A stretch of 64,000 bases of DNA, taken from assembly GCA_964653655.1 (NCBI GenBank), contig CAZZHG010000004.1:1-64000 (forward strand). The letters are read 5' to 3'. The stretch comes from CAZZHG01 sp964653655 (GTDB taxonomy: Bacteria > Bdellovibrionota > FAC87 > UBA2466). Positions 18,726 through 26,957 of this stretch are shown in pieces. Position numbers and translations under genes: made by a program. The notes below the pieces were generated by a model. That model saw only the letters and a program-made list of their open reading frames with translations. It had not been told where the DNA came from and ran no database searches. Numbering within the stretch: position 1 is the first letter of the stretch; the number at the start of each line of letters is the position of its first letter.

Positions 18726-21329
18726 ATGGAGATGGTTCTCGTTCAAAAGGGTTGGTTGCGCGCGTTCGCCGTTGTGATGGTTCTGACGATGGGGGCACCG
18801 AACGCGAAAGCGGGCGTTTACTCCTTCGGAGGCGCTTGCGCCTCTCTCGGATCCTGGTCTCAGGCGGCTCTCACCCAAACTCAGACGATCATTCAGGTGG
18901 TCGAAACTCTAAAGGACGACCCGAACTGCAAGGGCATCGAGTCCATCATTCCGAAAATCCGGATGGCCCAGGAAGAGCTCGATGGAGCCCCGGGCGAATC
19001 CCAGCGGACCGACCGCATCGAATCCATCCCGACCGAAGTCTCCGCGCTTCGTAACTTCGCGGTGTCCTCCCCCGAGCTCAAAGACGACGTTTTGAGTCTG
19101 CTCGCCTCCCGTACGATGGAAGGCGCGTCTCTTGCCGCCGAAGCCGGTCCCGGTGTCGCCGGAGCTGGCCTCGCCGCCGCGGGTCCCGCGGGCGCGATTG
19201 CCGCCGGAGTCTCGCAGCTTCAAGCCAAGGTTCGCCGCGCGAGCCTCACCGGCATCGAAATGCTGAACCAAGCGTTGGCTGTTCTTCCCAGCTTCGACCG
19301 TTGCCTAGTCGGACGCCCCAGCCAGGGTCTCGCGATGCTCGGCGCCGCCGTGAAAGTTTCCGCCGCGTTCGCCTCCTCCGAAGACGGAGTGGCCAGCAAG
19401 ATCGGCGACACCATCGCCAACTTGGTGACGATGCTCCGTAACCGCAAGTTCACGAAGGTCCTCGCCAACCTCGATGAGACGCAGTTCTGGATGTCGTTGA
19501 GCTGCCTCATGGAAACGACGGCCCAGAGCTACTGCGCCGCCCGCGACGCCCGCACGGTTCTCAACTACGGCATGAGCCAGCTGCAGAACTCCGGCGCTCC
19601 CGGTACCGAAGGCAACCCGCTCGAGGGCTACTACGTCCTAACCCGCGACATTCCGTCGGTCTCCGAATGGCTGCAGAAGATTCAGTTCGGCATCACTCCG
19701 AAACTCTCCTCCGACGCGGCTTTCAAGAACCGCGTTTGGGGCGACGTCACGAGCCTCATCACCGAGGTGAACGGACTGCGCGGCCTTTACTCGGAGCACA
19801 TGCTCACGTACGCGACCCTTCAGGACACCACGTCCAAGCAGGCGTCGCTCATGAAGCTCATCCGCAACGTTACGGGTAAGCTCCTCGGCAACATCGAGGC
19901 GAGCGAGCATTCGCTCAACTTCTTCACCATGACGATCATCGAAGAGCTGATTCCGTTCAAGCTCATCGGCCTCGCTTCGATTCCGCCCGAGTGCGCGTCG
20001 AACGACGAAGGCAAGTTCATCATGCCGTGGGACGTGTGGATGCAGAACGGCGGCAAATTCCAGCCGCAGTTCGCCGATCCGGACGGCCTCGCGAAGATCA
20101 TCGGCCAGAATCTGGAAGAGCTCATCGGCTCCGCCCTCACGAAGGCGAGTCTCTACTTCCAGCAGCGCATGATCGTCGACATGCCGAACCTCGTGAGCGA
20201 GTCCGTCACGAGCCAGACGTACACGGTCGTTCAGAGCCTCATTCAAATCGAGAAGTACCTCGCCGGTTTGGAGAAGAAGATTATCTCCTCCAACGGAGAC
20301 CTCATTCTCATCCCGAATATCAGGAACACCCGCGGCCGCATCCTGAAAGTGCTGAAAAGCTACCAGGCCGTACGGGACGTCGTGACCAAGCTTCCGGAAG
20401 ATCCGGAGGCGGCCGGAACCCTCGAGGAAGAGATCAAGGAAGCCTACAAGAAGATCATCGAGTCGGCTTACGAGCAGTTCAACATCCTGCTTCAGAAGGA
20501 CACGTTCCTCGCGACCCGCCTCAGCACCTTCATCCACTACGACTACGCGATGCGGATCAAAAAGGGCGAGGACATGTCCCGTTACGAAGAGGACGTTCTC
20601 AAAGTCAGCGGCAAGGACCTGCTGAACCGCATTCTTCAGATCAACAACACCAACCCGACGATGGCGATGAACGATCTCGCCGCCGCCCAGGTGGTGAACA
20701 AGCGCAACCTGCGTGATATCGAGCAGCTCTTCAAGGACAGCCTGTATCCCGTCATTCAGGAGCTCGACGGTATCGTGAAGGGCTACAACCCGAAAGACCT
20801 CGGCCGCCAGATGAAGAACGCCGGCGAAACGTTCCGGGACAGCTTCCGCCACGCCTCCAACGGCGTGACGAATCCGTTCCAGCTCGGCCTCGGCTACTTG
20901 TGGGCCTGGGGACAGACCTTCGATACGCACCGCCGTCAGATTCTGCCGTCGGCTCGTAGCTTCCTCTTCTCGGCGTACTTCCCGATGTGGAACTTCAGCG
21001 GACACACCAAGGCGTTCGCCCGGGCCGACGACGAGTTCGGTTCCTACGATCAGTTCCGCGCGAAACTGTGCACCCAGACGCTGGCCTTCGAAGACCGCAA
21101 ATACTTCGCCCAGGTCTGCAAGGGCTCCACGCTGAAGAGCGCGTTCGACATCGCCGGCACTCCGAAAGCGGCGAAGTTCGAGCTGGACGTGCCCTACGAC
21201 CGGTACCTGAACGACAACACGCGTTTCAACCCGGTGAAGAGCGACAGCATCTGCGCGTTCCAGAACTACGCCCGGCGCAACCTGGTGTACTGGATGACGC
21301 TGGACACGAGCTCGCAATCGCCGAACTGA
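18726..21329 (+). CDS. Large exported protein of unknown function
   Basis: The product is about 867 residues. ATG 18726 is chosen because a standard signal peptide follows (VQKGWLRAFAVVMVLTM, cleavage near PNAKAG); GTG 18699 is possible. After an Ala/Gly-rich hydrophobic stretch (about residues 150-175) the protein is mostly helical, with scattered Cys (in GACASL, DPNCKG, DRCLVG, LSCLMET, SYCAARD). The second half has long charged helices, then an aromatic-rich C-terminal 120 residues. No enzyme motif is recognised. It may be a periplasmic or surface structural protein. The agmatine genes begin 44 bp downstream. Confidence 0.85.
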   Translation: MEMVLVQKGWLRAFAVVMVLTMGAPNAKAGVYSFGGACASLGSWSQAALTQTQTIIQVVETLKDDPNCKGIESIIPKIRMAQEELDGAPGESQRTDRIESIPTEVSALRNFAVSSPELKDDVLSLLASRTMEGASLAAEAGPGVAGAGLAAAGPAGAIAAGVSQLQAKVRRASLTGIEMLNQALAVLPSFDRCLVGRPSQGLAMLGAAVKVSAAFASSEDGVASKIGDTIANLVTMLRNRKFTKVLANLDETQFWMSLSCLMETTAQSYCAARDARTVLNYGMSQLQNSGAPGTEGNPLEGYYVLTRDIPSVSEWLQKIQFGITPKLSSDAAFKNRVWGDVTSLITEVNGLRGLYSEHMLTYATLQDTTSKQASLMKLIRNVTGKLLGNIEASEHSLNFFTMTIIEELIPFKLIGLASIPPECASNDEGKFIMPWDVWMQNGGKFQPQFADPDGLAKIIGQNLEELIGSALTKASLYFQQRMIVDMPNLVSESVTSQTYTVVQSLIQIEKYLAGLEKKIISSNGDLILIPNIRNTRGRILKVLKSYQAVRDVVTKLPEDPEAAGTLEEEIKEAYKKIIESAYEQFNILLQKDTFLATRLSTFIHYDYAMRIKKGEDMSRYEEDVLKVSGKDLLNRILQINNTNPTMAMNDLAAAQVVNKRNLRDIEQLFKDSLYPVIQELDGIVKGYNPKDLGRQMKNAGETFRDSFRHASNGVTNPFQLGLGYLWAWGQTFDTHRRQILPSARSFLFSAYFPMWNFSGHTKAFARADDEFGSYDQFRAKLCTQTLAFEDRKYFAQVCKGSTLKSAFDIAGTPKAAKFELDVPYDRYLNDNTRFNPVKSDSICAFQNYARRNLVYWMTLDTSSQSPN

Positions 21330-21373
21330 CCAAACGCTTTCAAGAGCGAGGGTTTTCCATTATAGATGCGGAC

Positions 21374-22438
21374 ATGACCCGCACAGGTACTTCCACGCCC
21401 AAAGTCCGGCAGCCGGCCGAATGGGAAATCCACGAATCTTGCTGGCTCGCCTGGCCGAGCGCCGGCGACCTCTGGCAGGAAGACCTGGAACCCGCGCGGG
21501 CGGAGTTCGCGGCCCTTTGCCGGGCCATCACGGGCGTGGACTACGAAGGCCCCCGTCCCGTCGAGAAGCTGAATGTTCTCGTTCCGGACCCGGCCAACCG
21601 AAAACTTGCCGAACGCGCCCTCGAGGGACTGCCGGTCACCTTTCACGACATCAAATTCGGCGACATCTGGCTTAGGGATACGGCACCTCTATTCGTCGAC
21701 GACGACGAAGGCCGCCTTGGGCTCGTCCGGTTCCAGTTCAACGGCTGGGGCGGCAAGTACGTTCTGCCCTACGACGCCGATGTGAGCGCGGCCATCGCCG
21801 GCATCGCCGCGCTGAAGGCCCACGCGTTCCCTTGGGTGCTCGAAGGCGGAAGCATCGAAGTGGACGGAGAGGGCACGTGCCTTACCTCCCGGCAATGCCT
21901 GCTCAACCCGAACCGCAATCCCGATCTCGATCAGTCCCAGGTCGAAGCCGGTCTGAAGCAAGCGCTCGGCGTCTCGAAGATTTTATGGGTCGGCGACGGC
22001 CTTTTGAATGACCACACCGACGGCCACATCGATACAATCGCCCGTTACGTCGCCCCCGGCGTCGTTGCCTCCATGGCGCCCTCGGGCACGGACGATCCCA
22101 ACCGGGAAGTCCTGAAAGAGATTCACGACGATTTGGCGAAGATGACCGACGCGAAAGGCCGGCGCCTGCGGGTGGTCACCATCCCCTCCCCCGGCCGTGT
22201 TCTCGACGAGGACGGCGAGGTGATGGCGGCGAGCTACGTGAACTTTTACATTTCGAACCGCACCGTGGTGGTGCCCAATTACGGAACGCCGTTTGATGCG
22301 GCCGCCGTGAAAGCGATCGGCGCGCTTTTCCCCGGAAGAAAGGCCATCGGTCTTTCCGCGAAAGCGATTCTCACGGGCGGGGGCGCGTTCCACTGCATCA
22401 CCCAGCAGCAACCCAAAGTGAAAGCGGCGAGGGAGTAA
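21374..22438 (+). CDS. aguA: Agmatine deiminase
   Basis: The enzyme hydrolyses agmatine to N-carbamoylputrescine and ammonia. The open frame extends further upstream over the previous gene, but homology begins at ATG 21374, giving 354 residues. Family marks are CWLAWPS, IWLRDTAPLFV, VLEGGSIEVDGEG, DHTDGHIDTIARYV and the C-terminal GGGAFHCITQQQP with nucleophile C341. It is followed after 1 bp by the amidase for the next step, so the pair forms the arginine-decarboxylase-dependent putrescine route. No arginine decarboxylase is in the window. Confidence 0.96.
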   Translation: MTRTGTSTPKVRQPAEWEIHESCWLAWPSAGDLWQEDLEPARAEFAALCRAITGVDYEGPRPVEKLNVLVPDPANRKLAERALEGLPVTFHDIKFGDIWLRDTAPLFVDDDEGRLGLVRFQFNGWGGKYVLPYDADVSAAIAGIAALKAHAFPWVLEGGSIEVDGEGTCLTSRQCLLNPNRNPDLDQSQVEAGLKQALGVSKILWVGDGLLNDHTDGHIDTIARYVAPGVVASMAPSGTDDPNREVLKEIHDDLAKMTDAKGRRLRVVTIPSPGRVLDEDGEVMAASYVNFYISNRTVVVPNYGTPFDAAAVKAIGALFPGRKAIGLSAKAILTGGGAFHCITQQQPKVKAARE

Positions 22439-22439
22439 C

Positions 22440-23315
22440 ATGGCGGCGAAACCCAAAGTCACGGTCGCGGCGATTCAGATCGCGCTGACCGACAATGCCA
22501 CTGAAAACGTCAACCGCATCACGAAGAAGGTGAAGGAGGCCGCCGCGAAGGGCGCTCAGGTCATCCTTCCGTCGGAACTTTTCGAAGGCCATTACTTCTG
22601 CAAAGAAGAAAAGGACGAGTACTTCACCCGCGCCCACGCGCTCGAAGGCCATCCTTTCATCGGGCAATTCCAGAAGCTCGCCGAAGTTCTCGGCGTCGTC
22701 ATTCCGGTTTCCTTCTTCGAAAAGACCGGCCACGCCTATTACAACAGCGTCGCCATGGTGGACGCCGACGGGAAAGTGCTCGGCGTTTACCGTAAGAGCC
22801 ACATTCCCGACGGCCCCGGTTACGAAGAGAAGTTCTATTTCCGTCCGGGCGACACGGGCTTCAAGACTTGGAGCACGCGCTTCGGGAAAATCGGCGTCGG
22901 TATCTGCTGGGATCAGTGGTACCCGGAGTGCGCACGCGCAATGGCTCTTCAGGGAGCCGACATGCTTCTCTATCCGACCGCCATCGGGTCGGAACCGGCT
23001 AATCCTTCTCTCAACACGAAGGACCGCTGGCAGCGCGCCATGATCGGCCACGCGGTCTCGAACGTGATTCCGGTCGTCGCTTCGAACCGGATCGGCCTAG
23101 AAGGCAACCAGCAGTTCTACGGGCACTCTTTCATCGCCGACGTTTCCGGAGACAAGCTCGCCGAGCTCGGTGCGGACGAGGAGGGAATCGCGACGGCGAC
23201 TCTCGATCTTCACGCCAACGATCTGGCGCGCGCGTCGTGGGGCTTTTTCCGCGATCGCCGGCCGGATCTCTACGGCGCGCTTCTCACGGCCGACGGTAAA
23301 AACCCCGTAAAGTAA
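22440..23315 (+). CDS. aguB: N-carbamoylputrescine amidase
   Basis: This nitrilase-family enzyme converts N-carbamoylputrescine to putrescine, CO2 and ammonia. The 291-residue product carries the catalytic triad E46 (PSELFEGHYFC), K119 (YRKSHIPDGPGYEEKFYF) and C156 (GVGICWDQWYPE). The length and the sequence around the Cys are typical. It is a tight operon partner of aguA. Confidence 0.96.
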   Translation: MAAKPKVTVAAIQIALTDNATENVNRITKKVKEAAAKGAQVILPSELFEGHYFCKEEKDEYFTRAHALEGHPFIGQFQKLAEVLGVVIPVSFFEKTGHAYYNSVAMVDADGKVLGVYRKSHIPDGPGYEEKFYFRPGDTGFKTWSTRFGKIGVGICWDQWYPECARAMALQGADMLLYPTAIGSEPANPSLNTKDRWQRAMIGHAVSNVIPVVASNRIGLEGNQQFYGHSFIADVSGDKLAELGADEEGIATATLDLHANDLARASWGFFRDRRPDLYGALLTADGKNPVK

Positions 23316-23356
23316 TAATTTCTTTAGAAAAAGTCGGAGTTTTCCGATGAGACTCC

Positions 23357-25711
23357 GTGCTCGCCCCGACCCCGAAATCCGTGCGCTCGGCTCCCTGGTA
23401 CAGCGCCCCAAGTCTGCCTGGCCGCCGGGCTTTTTGGCTTGGGTTCGCGGCGTTGGCTGGATGGGTTCTTCTATGCCTAACCTCGGCCGGGGACTGGCTC
23501 ACCCGCTGGGAGACGAAATTCGATTTTCAGCTTCGCCAGGCCGTGGGTCTCGCTCCCCGCATCCACCCGAAACTGAAAATCTTCAGCATCGATCAGCAAA
23601 CCATGGGCTTTGCGGAAATGGACAACGTTCCGCTGGTCACCTGGACCACTTTGTTCAGGGCGATGGGGGAAACGAAACCGCGCGCGATTCTCACCGATGG
23701 ACTCTTCGCCCTATTTCCCGCCGCGAACGCGAAGGCGGTTGAAACTTTCGAGTCCGACCGGCTCTACGGACCGCCGCTTTACGGCGGCATGGCCTGGTCG
23801 CAGACCGAGCGCGAAGGCAGACCGAGACTTCCCTCCGATTGCTGCGGATTCGAGGCTTCCTCGTGGCTCGCCCCCGGAGAGCGCCTCGAAGCAAAGACGG
23901 CTCCCCCGATGCGAAACGGTTTTCTTTACGGACCGAGTGCTCCGCTTCTGGATTCCTTCCAGCGTCTGGGTCACTTGGGCGTGCGCGAGGACGGATCTCT
24001 CGACTTGGTCCTGCGCCCCTCCAGCGAAACGCTCGTTCCTCATTGGTCCATTCAGTTCGCCGAGCCTCTGCAATGGAACGGCGGGAAGCTAGTCGCCGCC
24101 GGGAAGGAGATTCCCCAGGACGACAACGGCCATACCATGCCGAGCTATCCGAAACCGGAAGCCATGGCCGCCTCGCTGTCGAGTCTCGCGCCGTTACTGC
24201 AGAAAGCTCTGAAGAAGGAACCGCTCCCCGGTCTGAGTGAAGGCGACACCATCTTGCTCCTGAACCAAGCCTTCCCGGGTGACGTGCTTACCGTCGATAG
24301 CCCGGTCGGCAAGGTTCCCGCGATCTATGCCTCGATAGCGATGGTGAACGATACGCTCGTCGGAAAATGGATTCGGCCCGCCCGGCTAAGCTGGCTTTGG
24401 ATCGGTCTCGCCTGTGCGGTCGGGGCGTGGCTCGGCTATTCCTACGGGCCGTTTCTGTTCGTGGCGACGCAAACCGCGGCCATGGGACTCATCGCTCTGA
24501 CGGGCCTTCTCACTTTCTTCTTCCTGGGCCGGCTGAGCCCGTGGCTTCCCAGCGCCCTGGGCTGCGGCCTGTGCGGAACGGTGTTATTCGTCGTAAAGAT
24601 CCGCGCGGAGAGAAGGCTCGCCCGGCACCTGAACGCGAGCCTGAAGGGCATGATTGCTCCGGACGCTCTCAAGGGGATTCTCGCTGACCCGACCACCCTC
24701 GACGTCACGCCTTCGAGCCAGCTCGTGACCGTCGTTCACCTCGACGTGGTGGGGTTTTCCCTTGGAGTGGAACGGGACTCTCCCGAGCAGGCCTTCCGTT
24801 TCTGGAAGGAGGAGCGCGGAATTCTCACCCCCATCGTTCATCAGCACGGGGGAGTGATCCTGAAAGCGAACGGCGATGGCTGCATAGCGCTCTTCGGCTA
24901 CCAGTTTCGAAAGGAAACGAAACCCGATCCCAATCACGCGGAAGCCGCCATCCGCTGCGCCCTCGACATTCAGAGAAGCAAGCTCACTCAGAACGAGCGT
25001 CACTTCGCCCAAGGGTTGCCGCTTTACCCGCTGCGCATAGGCGTACACACGGACCGCGTTTTCGTCGGCGACGCCGGTACCGACGGCCGAATCGAGCTGA
25101 CCCTTCTCGGCAACGGAGTTCATTTCGCCCAAAAGCTCATGGCGGCCTGCGAGCCCTACCGCATTCAGTTGGGGTCGAGCACGCGAGACAGACTTACGAC
25201 GCTCGCCCACGAGATGAAGGGGCTTCACAAGAGATTCCTTCGCCTCGCCGAACAGGATGAGCTGCTGGATGCGTACGAGATCGACCCCTTCCACGAAACA
25301 CCGGGGCGCCTCGAGCAGGGGCTCGATCAGTTCCGAAAGCGGGCGGCCCTCACCCGCCTCGAATCGAGATGGCCGGTGGAAGCCGAAGGCTGGATCTTCG
25401 CGGAGACCCAATGGGGCAAGGGAGAGATCGTGAATTTTTCCCGGGGCGGCCTCGCTCTACGCTTTCCGCAGTATTTCGGAGCGGGCGTTTCGTTTCAGCT
25501 TCGGCTCGATTCGGGCAACGGCAAGCTGGCCGAAGCCTGCCGCGAGATGGGACTACCTACGGTGACGGCGGAAGTGCGCTGGGGAAAACCCGACAAGGAC
25601 GCCTACCTTCACGGCCTCGCCTTTAAGAACCTCACGCCAGAACAGCGGGAACAGCTCTTCAACGCCATCCACACGCTGCACCTGGGGCAGCCGATTCCGA
25701 AAGCGGCCTAA
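23357..25711 (+). CDS. CHASE2 sensor with class III cyclase-like domain and PilZ domain
   Basis: The product is 784 residues from GTG 23357. The GGAG upstream is better placed for ATG 23347 in another frame, so the start is uncertain. In order: TM1 (about 28-46); a CHASE2-type periplasmic sensor (about 50-330); two or three TMs (about 344-415); a nucleotide cyclase-like domain (about 455-620); and a C-terminal PilZ-like domain (about 665-780, NFSRGGLALRFP). Metal Asp are kept in HLDVVGFS and NGDGCIALFG. The usual VNxAxR of the transition-state site reads VHFAQK, with Asn to His and Arg to Lys. Cyclase activity is therefore doubtful. The PilZ domain suggests c-di-GMP input. Confidence 0.85.
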   Translation: MLAPTPKSVRSAPWYSAPSLPGRRAFWLGFAALAGWVLLCLTSAGDWLTRWETKFDFQLRQAVGLAPRIHPKLKIFSIDQQTMGFAEMDNVPLVTWTTLFRAMGETKPRAILTDGLFALFPAANAKAVETFESDRLYGPPLYGGMAWSQTEREGRPRLPSDCCGFEASSWLAPGERLEAKTAPPMRNGFLYGPSAPLLDSFQRLGHLGVREDGSLDLVLRPSSETLVPHWSIQFAEPLQWNGGKLVAAGKEIPQDDNGHTMPSYPKPEAMAASLSSLAPLLQKALKKEPLPGLSEGDTILLLNQAFPGDVLTVDSPVGKVPAIYASIAMVNDTLVGKWIRPARLSWLWIGLACAVGAWLGYSYGPFLFVATQTAAMGLIALTGLLTFFFLGRLSPWLPSALGCGLCGTVLFVVKIRAERRLARHLNASLKGMIAPDALKGILADPTTLDVTPSSQLVTVVHLDVVGFSLGVERDSPEQAFRFWKEERGILTPIVHQHGGVILKANGDGCIALFGYQFRKETKPDPNHAEAAIRCALDIQRSKLTQNERHFAQGLPLYPLRIGVHTDRVFVGDAGTDGRIELTLLGNGVHFAQKLMAACEPYRIQLGSSTRDRLTTLAHEMKGLHKRFLRLAEQDELLDAYEIDPFHETPGRLEQGLDQFRKRAALTRLESRWPVEAEGWIFAETQWGKGEIVNFSRGGLALRFPQYFGAGVSFQLRLDSGNGKLAEACREMGLPTVTAEVRWGKPDKDAYLHGLAFKNLTPEQREQLFNAIHTLHLGQPIPKAA

Positions 25712-25764
25712 CCAAAAGGTGCGGCCTCACTTTTGGCAGCCAGAAGTGAGGCCGCACCTTTTGG
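25712..25764. repeat. Long perfect inverted repeat between convergent genes
   Basis: Two perfectly complementary 21-bp arms (25712-25732 and 25744-25764) surround an 11-base loop. They fill the whole gap between the cyclase stop and the dus stop. The outer part of each arm is CCAAAAGGTG/CACCTTTTGG, the same ends as the dispersed palindromes at 6083 and 34436. It can serve as a bidirectional terminator, although the T run is only four bases. Confidence 0.8.
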
Positions 25765-26847
25765 CTACGAGAAGCTGACGCGGGTACTGAGGCGGGTGGG
25801 ATACGTTTCGGCGTGGGCGGCGATTACCGCGCGCACGTCGGCGAGCTTGTCGCCCTTCATGCACTTTTTCCAGAAGCTGTGGCCGAAGGGGAGCCAGCGG
25901 CTTCCCACTCCGACGAAAAAGCGGAGGCGCTTGAGACTCATCGCCTCGTCTCCACCGCCGTACTGATCGAGCAAATCGCACAGACTGAGTACCGCGCGGA
26001 AGTACTCCCTTCCTTCTTCCTCGGGAGTCTCGGGCGGCTTTTCGCCTTCCCTTCCCCACGGGGCCTCGTCGGAGCCGAGCTTGTGGGAAATCTGCCAGAG
26101 GATCCACGGCCGCGCGGTCGCCGCACGCGCGATCATCGCTCCGTCCGCGCCGAACTCCCGTACCACCTTCAGCGCATCGTCGGCGGTTTGAATGTCACCG
26201 TTGCCCACGACGGGAATTCTCCTGGTTCGCGCCACTTCCCCCACCACCGCCCAGTTGGCCTCGCCGTGGTGCTTGCTGCCTTTCGGGCGAGCGTGAATCG
26301 TCATCCAATCGGCGCCGGCGTCTTCAAGGGCGGAGGTGAAATCCTTCAGATAGCTCGGATCGTCGGACTCACCCGGGCTCGAGCGCATCTTCACGCTGAC
26401 CGGAACCGGAGAGTGCCGCTTGGTCACACCCACCACTTCCGCCGCGTACTTGCGGTCACCCATGAGAAGCACTCCCCAGTTATGGCGGAGCGAGTGGGTC
26501 ACCGGGCAGCCCATATTGATATCGATTCCCCAGGGGTCGAGCGCCATGAGCTTTTCGATGCTGGGAGCAATGAACTTTTCCTCGTTGCCGAGAAGCTGCG
26601 GGATGAAGGGCTTTTCCCCTCCCCAGGCGACCTTCAGGCTGTCGGCGGATTCGAGCTTTTCCTGGGGCAGAAGCCGCGAGGAAAGCATCTCGGTGAACAC
26701 CAAAGGCTTGAGATTACGGGGAGTATAGAGGCGGATTAATTCGCGAAAAGCGACGTGACTCAGGCCCACCATGGGGGCGACAAGGAACGGGAAGTCGATT
26801 CCGAGCTTATTGAGGCGGGTTTGCAGCACGCGGACAAGGTGCCACAA
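25765..26847 (-). CDS. tRNA-dihydrouridine synthase family protein
   Basis: Dus enzymes reduce specific tRNA uridines with FMN and NADPH. The product is up to 360 residues; the TTG at 26847 is the most upstream start, GTG 26829 is possible, and neither has a strong ribosome-binding site. Family marks are FLVAPMVGLSHVAFREL, DINMGCPVTHSLRHNWG (the catalytic Cys in NMGCP), VSVKMRSS, IHARPKGSKHHGEANW, VVGNGDIQTADDA and ADGAMIARAATARPW. The segment after GCP departs from the usual K-x-x-x-G-GGA pattern, so the subgroup is unclear. A hexamer-repeat hairpin lies just upstream. Confidence 0.88.
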   Translation of the reverse strand: MWHLVRVLQTRLNKLGIDFPFLVAPMVGLSHVAFRELIRLYTPRNLKPLVFTEMLSSRLLPQEKLESADSLKVAWGGEKPFIPQLLGNEEKFIAPSIEKLMALDPWGIDINMGCPVTHSLRHNWGVLLMGDRKYAAEVVGVTKRHSPVPVSVKMRSSPGESDDPSYLKDFTSALEDAGADWMTIHARPKGSKHHGEANWAVVGEVARTRRIPVVGNGDIQTADDALKVVREFGADGAMIARAATARPWILWQISHKLGSDEAPWGREGEKPPETPEEEGREYFRAVLSLCDLLDQYGGGDEAMSLKRLRFFVGVGSRWLPFGHSFWKKCMKGDKLADVRAVIAAHAETYPTRLSTRVSFS

Positions 26848-26864
26848 AAGGCGGGGGAAATCTA

Positions 26865-26952
26865 AGAATGAGATCGAGAATGGGTCTTAGAATGAGTGAA
26901 AAGGCAGGGATCGCCCCTCACTCATTCTAAGACCCATTCTCGATCTCGTTCT
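26865..26952. repeat. Hexamer-periodic hairpin island A
   Basis: Two 34-bp arms (26865-26898 and 26919-26952) are complementary with one mismatch, around a 20-base loop. The arms are degenerate six-base units (AGAATG, AGATCG, AGAATG, GGTCTT, AGAATG, AGTG). The same core recurs at 35696-35798. It fills the gap between two co-directional genes and has no T-tract of its own. It looks like a small dispersed element rather than a terminator. Confidence 0.75.
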
Positions 26953-26957
26953 AAGTT

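Noticed and set aside
19638..21317. 559-codon antisense open frame across the large exported-protein gene
   Set aside because: It has a mirror-type composition rich in Arg, Val and Glu. The sense frame has a signal peptide and is better supported.
20987..21373. Upstream extension of the agmatine deiminase frame
   Set aside because: It overlaps the end of the previous gene in another frame; family similarity starts at ATG 21374.
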